64,000 bases of DNA from Clostridia bacterium (GTDB taxonomy: Bacteria > Bacillota > Clostridia > Oscillospirales > Acutalibacteraceae), in contig JAKSQK010000002.1 in NCBI GenBank assembly GCA_024404145.1, positions 1-64,000 of the forward strand, in the 5' to 3' direction. The position numbers and the translations under genes were made by a program. This document shows positions 60,022-64,000 of the stretch, piece by piece; position 1 is the first letter of the stretch; each line of letters begins with the position of its first letter. The notes under the pieces were generated by a model, which was not told the DNA's origin, ran no database searches, and was given only the letters and a program-made list of their open reading frames with translations.

Positions 60022-60945
60022 TTAACTATCGCTCTTACCGACAAGATTTAACAACGCACCGATACCGAAACGGAAAGCAAGAACCATAAAGAAGAGGAAG
60101 ATAGAGAGGGCTGATGCATAACCCATTTCATAACGGGCGGTACCTATATCGGAAATGTAGGATACTATCGTATCAACTGAATTGTTTACCGATGGATAAC
60201 CGGCGAGAGTAACAATTACCGCACTAACCGAGAAAACGGCTTGAATTTGCATAACCGAGCTAAACAAAAGAATGCTCTTCATCGAGGGTAAAGTTACATA
60301 CCAGAGTTCATGCCAACGGGTTCTGACACCGTCGATAGCGGCGGCCTCGTACAACTCGGCGCTGACATTTTGAAGACCGGCTATATTTGCAAGGAATGAT
60401 ACGCCCATGCTCATCCAAAGTTGAACAATGATGATAATGGTCATATTATAACTTGTATTTTGGAACCAGTTTATCGGCTCGGTAATAAATCCGAAGCTGA
60501 TAAGAAGATTGTTCAAGTAGCCGTAGGAGTCGCCCGAGAAGAATACCTGCCAAATAAAATATGCGTTACCTACAAGAGCGGGGGCATAGAAAATAAAGGT
60601 AAGTATAACTCGAACGGTTTTCGGGAATTCGTTTATCATCCATGCGAGCATAAATGATAAAAGAAAACTAATAGGACCTGCGATAATCGAGAATTTAAGG
60701 GTATTTCCGAGTACCTTCATAAATACATCGTCGCCCGAGAACATTCTCGAATAGTTTTCAAGACCGGTAAAAATCGGGCTCGACACCATATCATAATCGA
60801 AGAATGAAAGGGTCATCGAAGCCAAAACCGGCAAGATGTTAAACAAGAAGAAGAATAGCATAAAGGGAATAGTTATGATGTAGAATGATATGTCTTCGCT
60901 TGTAGTAGTTCTTTTGCGTTTAAGCAATTTGGAATCTTTGCTCAT
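60022..60945 (-). CDS. Sugar ABC transporter permease (MalF type)
   Basis: A protein of about 307 aa with six helices and the EAA loop (AELYEAAAIDGVRTRWHELWYVTLPSMKS). A start at the second ATG of an ATG-ATG pair (60945) gives proper spacing to GGGGG; the longer frame from 60981 would overlap the solute-binding protein gene by 25 bases. No ATPase is encoded in the operon, so a shared MsmX-type ATPase is expected. Confidence 0.88.
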   Translation of the reverse strand: MSKDSKLLKRKRTTTSEDISFYIITIPFMLFFFLFNILPVLASMTLSFFDYDMVSSPIFTGLENYSRMFSGDDVFMKVLGNTLKFSIIAGPISFLLSFMLAWMINEFPKTVRVILTFIFYAPALVGNAYFIWQVFFSGDSYGYLNNLLISFGFITEPINWFQNTSYNMTIIIIVQLWMSMGVSFLANIAGLQNVSAELYEAAAIDGVRTRWHELWYVTLPSMKSILLFSSVMQIQAVFSVSAVIVTLAGYPSVNNSVDTIVSYISDIGTARYEMGYASALSIFLFFMVLAFRFGIGALLNLVGKSDS

Positions 60946-60956
60946 CATTATCCCCC

Positions 60957-63785
60957 TTATCTGTTTTCGTACTGTTTCCACTTACGAGCGATTTCCTCGT
61001 CAGCTTCCTCAGCATATTTAAGTAAAGTATCCTTCGGGTTCTGGTTGTTTTCAACAACATTCCAGAATGCCTGATATACCGAACGGGATACATAATAACT
61101 ACCCGGATATTCGGGGATTTCACCCGTACTGTTAAGCGATTCAACAATAACATCCTTCATCTCGGCATCCCATTCCATCGCCTTAAACGCATCCACATTT
61201 GATACACTTACACGGCCGGTAGGACCGAGGATAGACTCAACTTCGCTCGAATATGCAAGTTGCGTTTCATCGCTTACCCACCATTTAAGGAATTCCCAAG
61301 ATGCCTTCGGATTTTTAGTCAAGTTAAGTATTGAACAAGCGGAACCGCCGCCCGAAGAGGTATGGTTAACCTTTCCGTCTTCACCTACAGTACCGGGAAG
61401 TAAAGCAACATTCCAAAGACCGTCGATTTCAGGAGCGGCGGCTTTGAGCGTTGTATAGAGCGTATAGGTTGAAACACCTATGGGGCAGGTACCTGTTCTG
61501 AATCTGTTATAGAAGTCAAGAGTTCTCGGAAGTTTAAGGCAGGAATACAAATCGGTCCACTCGTTGAATGCAACAACAACATCGGAGTCGGTAAGATTTG
61601 TCTTTTTGCCGTTATTTGCATAAACTTCGAGGTTTTTCTGTAACAAAAGACTCGGGAAAAGGTTTATAGAACCGATACCGATATTTGCCTGAGCAACACT
61701 CGTTGCGGTGTTGTTGGGGAGCCAAGCGGTTAGGTTATTTCTTGCGAGGAGTTTAACCGTTTCCTCGAACTGATCCCAAGTATTCGGAACTTTAAGGCCC
61801 ATTTGCTTGAAGATATCGGTGCGGTAAAACAGCATATAGAACTGCTGCGTATCGGGAAGTCCGTAAAGACCGCCCTTATAGTAGTAAGGAAGTTCAGCGC
61901 CCTCATGGAAGTTTTTGAGAACCTCATCGCAGTCATCAAAAGATTTAAGGTCATAGAGCATACCGCGCATTGCGAGGTTAACCGGCTCTGAACGGGAATG
62001 TTGGATTAAGCAGTCGGGGCCTTTGCCCGAGAGAACTGCCTGAACAATGGATGCGTTAACAAGCTGAACATTAACGCCGATATTAGTTTTATTTGAAAAT
62101 TCGGTTTGAATAAGAGAGTTAAGAACCTGCGCCTGATCACGGCCCCAGTTAACCCAAATGGTAATATTTTCGCCATCTTCGTCAAGGCCGGAAATATTGT
62201 TGTAATCCTGCGTAAAGGAAACGAAGAACTTTTCAAAAGAGAAGGCAATTTTCTTGAAAACACCTGCGTTATCGAAAGGTTCTTCTTCGGCAGGAGAGCA
62301 AAGAACCATCTTATCGAGATCGAGAGGCATACTGCTCATTTCGAAAAGAACCGAAGCGAGAGAAGTATATTTTGAGTAGTACTCGCTCTTGTATCTGTGA
62401 GCAGTATAGCGGTTTTTATACATGAGTTTGCAAATCTGCTTCATGCTGTCGATTATCGAAACATAAGAGCCGGTTTTTTCGCCGGTAATTTTCTGCAATT
62501 CCTTACTTGCGGAATTGAGGGTCATATAGATACTCTTTAAGCGCTCCTGCATATCGGGGATTTGCTCAAAAAGGTTGTAATCACGGTAGATATCAACCGA
62601 TTCGCCGGTAATCATTGTAATATCAACATAGAGTTTACCGAGTTCGGCAACGGCATCTTTAAGTTTGTTTCTAACATTGTTAACTTCGCCCGGAACAACG
62701 GTTAAAGAAATTTCATGCGTACCGGCGGTAAGGTAGATAAGATAGGGTTTTTCGTTGCGGTTGGAGAAGAATAACTGCTGCCAGTCATAAGAATACTTAA
62801 AGCCGACATTTTCTGCCTCAGCAAACGGGGTTTCGCCGTCTATCTTCAAACTTCTGTAAACCTTTGAGCCCAAAACGGCGCTCTGGCGGTAGGAGAAGCC
62901 GAGCTTATAATAGCCCTCTTCAACTTCGGGAGTAGTCCAAGTAAGGGTTTGGCCCGAAGCTTCCCAGTTGCCGCCACCTATGTAGTTGGCGAGGGTTTTA
63001 TAGGCATCGTTCGGGGTAACATCAAGAGAGGAGTTATCTGCCTTAGAAGCGAGCCAATAACTTGTTTTCTTAACGGCATCTTCGCCCTCAATTACAATTC
63101 GGTCGCCCTTATAAAATTCAGAAGAGTCCTCCGGTTTTTGGTATTTTTCAACATTTTTCGACATTGAAAAAACAACTTTTTCAACCTCGAAAGAGCCGGT
63201 ATTTCCGACAATTTCAAACTTATGGGCGCCGGGGGTAAGATAGAAATAATAATCATCGGCGCTCCATTTGGTAATATCCTTAACTGTATCAAAATAGAAA
63301 TCTTTTGACAAAACCTGCTTGGGGGCGAACTCGTTTCCGAGACCGTCTTTACGGTTACCGCCCTCGGCATTTTCATAAATACCTTGAAGGGTTAATTTTT
63401 TTGCCTCGTCGAACGGGAACTTTCCGTCAACCTTAACGCCGAACTCGATAATATCGGAGCTAAGCGTTTTGTAGGAGAAGCCCATATTATAAAGACCTGC
63501 GGTTTTAATATCAACCGAGAAATTATTATTTCCCTTCCCAACCTTAAAAGAGGCCTTGGCAGTTGCCGTTTCTTCCGAAGACTCAACCTCGCCGATTTTT
63601 TCGAGATAACTCGAATATTCGGTTCCGGTTTTTTCAGAAGAAGCCATAGATGTTAATTCATTGCTGCTCGGAGCAGAAGCGGTATCCCCGCCATCGTTCT
63701 CGGCAAAAGCGGAGAACGAAAATGAAGAAACAAGCATGGCGCCGGTTAATGCCAATGCCACGGATTTGAAAAGGATTTTTTTCAT
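60957..63785 (-). CDS. Extracellular solute-binding protein fused to two carbohydrate-binding-like domains
   Basis: A protein of 942 aa. Signal peptide (about 1-28, SAFA-END) without a lipobox cysteine. Two homologous beta-sandwich modules (about 70-215 and 225-375) share the pattern GxYxxGFSYxxx...VDGKFPFxEA...YLTPGAH. A helical region (about 375-520) links to a type 1 solute-binding domain (about 540-942) with NITIWVNWGRDQAQVL and GxGPDCLIQHSR. First gene of the operon. It would bind an oligosaccharide and deliver it to the permeases; without lipidation, surface retention may depend on the extra domains. Confidence 0.85.
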   Translation of the reverse strand: MKKILFKSVALALTGAMLVSSFSFSAFAENDGGDTASAPSSNELTSMASSEKTGTEYSSYLEKIGEVESSEETATAKASFKVGKGNNNFSVDIKTAGLYNMGFSYKTLSSDIIEFGVKVDGKFPFDEAKKLTLQGIYENAEGGNRKDGLGNEFAPKQVLSKDFYFDTVKDITKWSADDYYFYLTPGAHKFEIVGNTGSFEVEKVVFSMSKNVEKYQKPEDSSEFYKGDRIVIEGEDAVKKTSYWLASKADNSSLDVTPNDAYKTLANYIGGGNWEASGQTLTWTTPEVEEGYYKLGFSYRQSAVLGSKVYRSLKIDGETPFAEAENVGFKYSYDWQQLFFSNRNEKPYLIYLTAGTHEISLTVVPGEVNNVRNKLKDAVAELGKLYVDITMITGESVDIYRDYNLFEQIPDMQERLKSIYMTLNSASKELQKITGEKTGSYVSIIDSMKQICKLMYKNRYTAHRYKSEYYSKYTSLASVLFEMSSMPLDLDKMVLCSPAEEEPFDNAGVFKKIAFSFEKFFVSFTQDYNNISGLDEDGENITIWVNWGRDQAQVLNSLIQTEFSNKTNIGVNVQLVNASIVQAVLSGKGPDCLIQHSRSEPVNLAMRGMLYDLKSFDDCDEVLKNFHEGAELPYYYKGGLYGLPDTQQFYMLFYRTDIFKQMGLKVPNTWDQFEETVKLLARNNLTAWLPNNTATSVAQANIGIGSINLFPSLLLQKNLEVYANNGKKTNLTDSDVVVAFNEWTDLYSCLKLPRTLDFYNRFRTGTCPIGVSTYTLYTTLKAAAPEIDGLWNVALLPGTVGEDGKVNHTSSGGGSACSILNLTKNPKASWEFLKWWVSDETQLAYSSEVESILGPTGRVSVSNVDAFKAMEWDAEMKDVIVESLNSTGEIPEYPGSYYVSRSVYQAFWNVVENNQNPKDTLLKYAEEADEEIARKWKQYENR

Positions 63786-63881
63786 AATAGAATAACCTCA
63801 AATCTATAATAAATAAAATAAAGTTCAAATTTACTTTTTAACAATTTCTCGGTATGAGAAACCATTAAAAAACAAACTTGG

Positions 63882-63911
63882 GGTGTAAGGGCGGATTTCC
63901 GCCCTTACACC
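63882..63911 (-). terminator. Hairpin terminator of the upstream gene
   Basis: Perfect inverted repeat GGTGTAAGGGCGG-AAAT-CCGCCCTTACACC followed after a few bases by TTTGTTTTTT on the minus strand. It separates the solute-binding protein gene from a gene entering at the right edge. Confidence 0.7.
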
Positions 63912-63947
63912 TTTATTGAGTTTAACTAAAAATCAAACAATTTTTAA

Positions 63948-64000
63948 TTAGAACTTATCCGAACGGTTAACCCATTCAACCTTAGTCGGCTGAGTATCCA
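63948..64000 (-). CDS. C-terminal end of a protein entering from the right edge
   Basis: The minus-strand frame ending in TAA at 63948 reads TQPTKVEWVNRSDKF before the stop, with codon use like its neighbours, and is followed by a terminator hairpin. Only about 16 residues are inside the window, too few to assign a family. Confidence 0.5.
   Translation of the reverse strand, partial: DTQPTKVEWVNRSDKF

Overview
The window looks like chromosomal DNA of a spore-forming, anaerobic, moderately low-GC member of the Clostridia (Bacillota), probably a gut-type Oscillospirales/Ruminococcaceae relative. The basis is a spoIIAA-spoIIAB-sigF sporulation operon, a tryptophan T-box, a biotin-dependent Na+-pump decarboxylase, a GldA/F/G-type ABC exporter typical of gut Firmicutes, and sugar ABC importers without their own ATPase. 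The taxonomic placement is inference; no rRNA or tRNA gene is present.

Layout. (1) 0.2-10.0 kb, minus strand: sporulation regulators (spoIIA operon), folC, valS and a ParC/ParE-type topoisomerase pair. (2) 10.2-10.5 kb: RNase P RNA on the minus strand with its own promoter and terminator. (3) 10.6-20.7 kb, plus strand: a P-loop ATPase, a split TauE/SafE permease, lexA (SOS box) - rnhA - queT, then a complete F1Fo ATP synthase operon whose delta subunit is reduced to its C-terminal part. (4) 20.7-23.8 kb, minus strand: a TrpXYZ-type ABC importer behind a T-box with a UGG (Trp) specifier. (5) 23.9-27.3 kb, plus strand: a four-gene Na+-translocating decarboxylase (OadG-like, biotin carrier, OadB, carboxyltransferase). 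(6) 27.3-32.3 kb, minus strand: a GldA/GldF/GldG/DUF4340 ABC system. (7) 32.4-43.3 kb: a divergent carbohydrate cluster. LacZ, GH3, a TIM-barrel isomerase and a metallophosphoesterase are on the minus strand; a PHP hydrolase, a GH20-like enzyme and an SGNH esterase are on the plus strand. None has an export signal. (8) 43.3-63.8 kb, minus strand: a seven-gene envelope/transport operon. It encodes a solute-binding protein fused to carbohydrate-binding-like domains, three MalF/MalG-type permeases, an NHL-TPR-Yip1 membrane protein, a DUF5696-like lipoprotein, and a 3,500-residue surface protein built from eight ~250-315-residue repeats joined by cysteine-triad linkers.

How the parts fit. The decarboxylase can make a Na+ gradient, and the ATP synthase c subunit carries most but not all of the residues for Na+ coupling. 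The operon at 43-64 kb looks like a system that captures a substrate at the cell surface and imports it. The neighbouring cytoplasmic glycosidases and esterase could process what is imported (inference). This operon, with its giant repeat protein and unusual domain fusions, is the best candidate in the window for an undescribed system.

Several start codons are set from Shine-Dalgarno spacing rather than the longest reading frame. A shared leader ending in GAAATGGTGATTTTTATG, or a close variant, precedes four genes.
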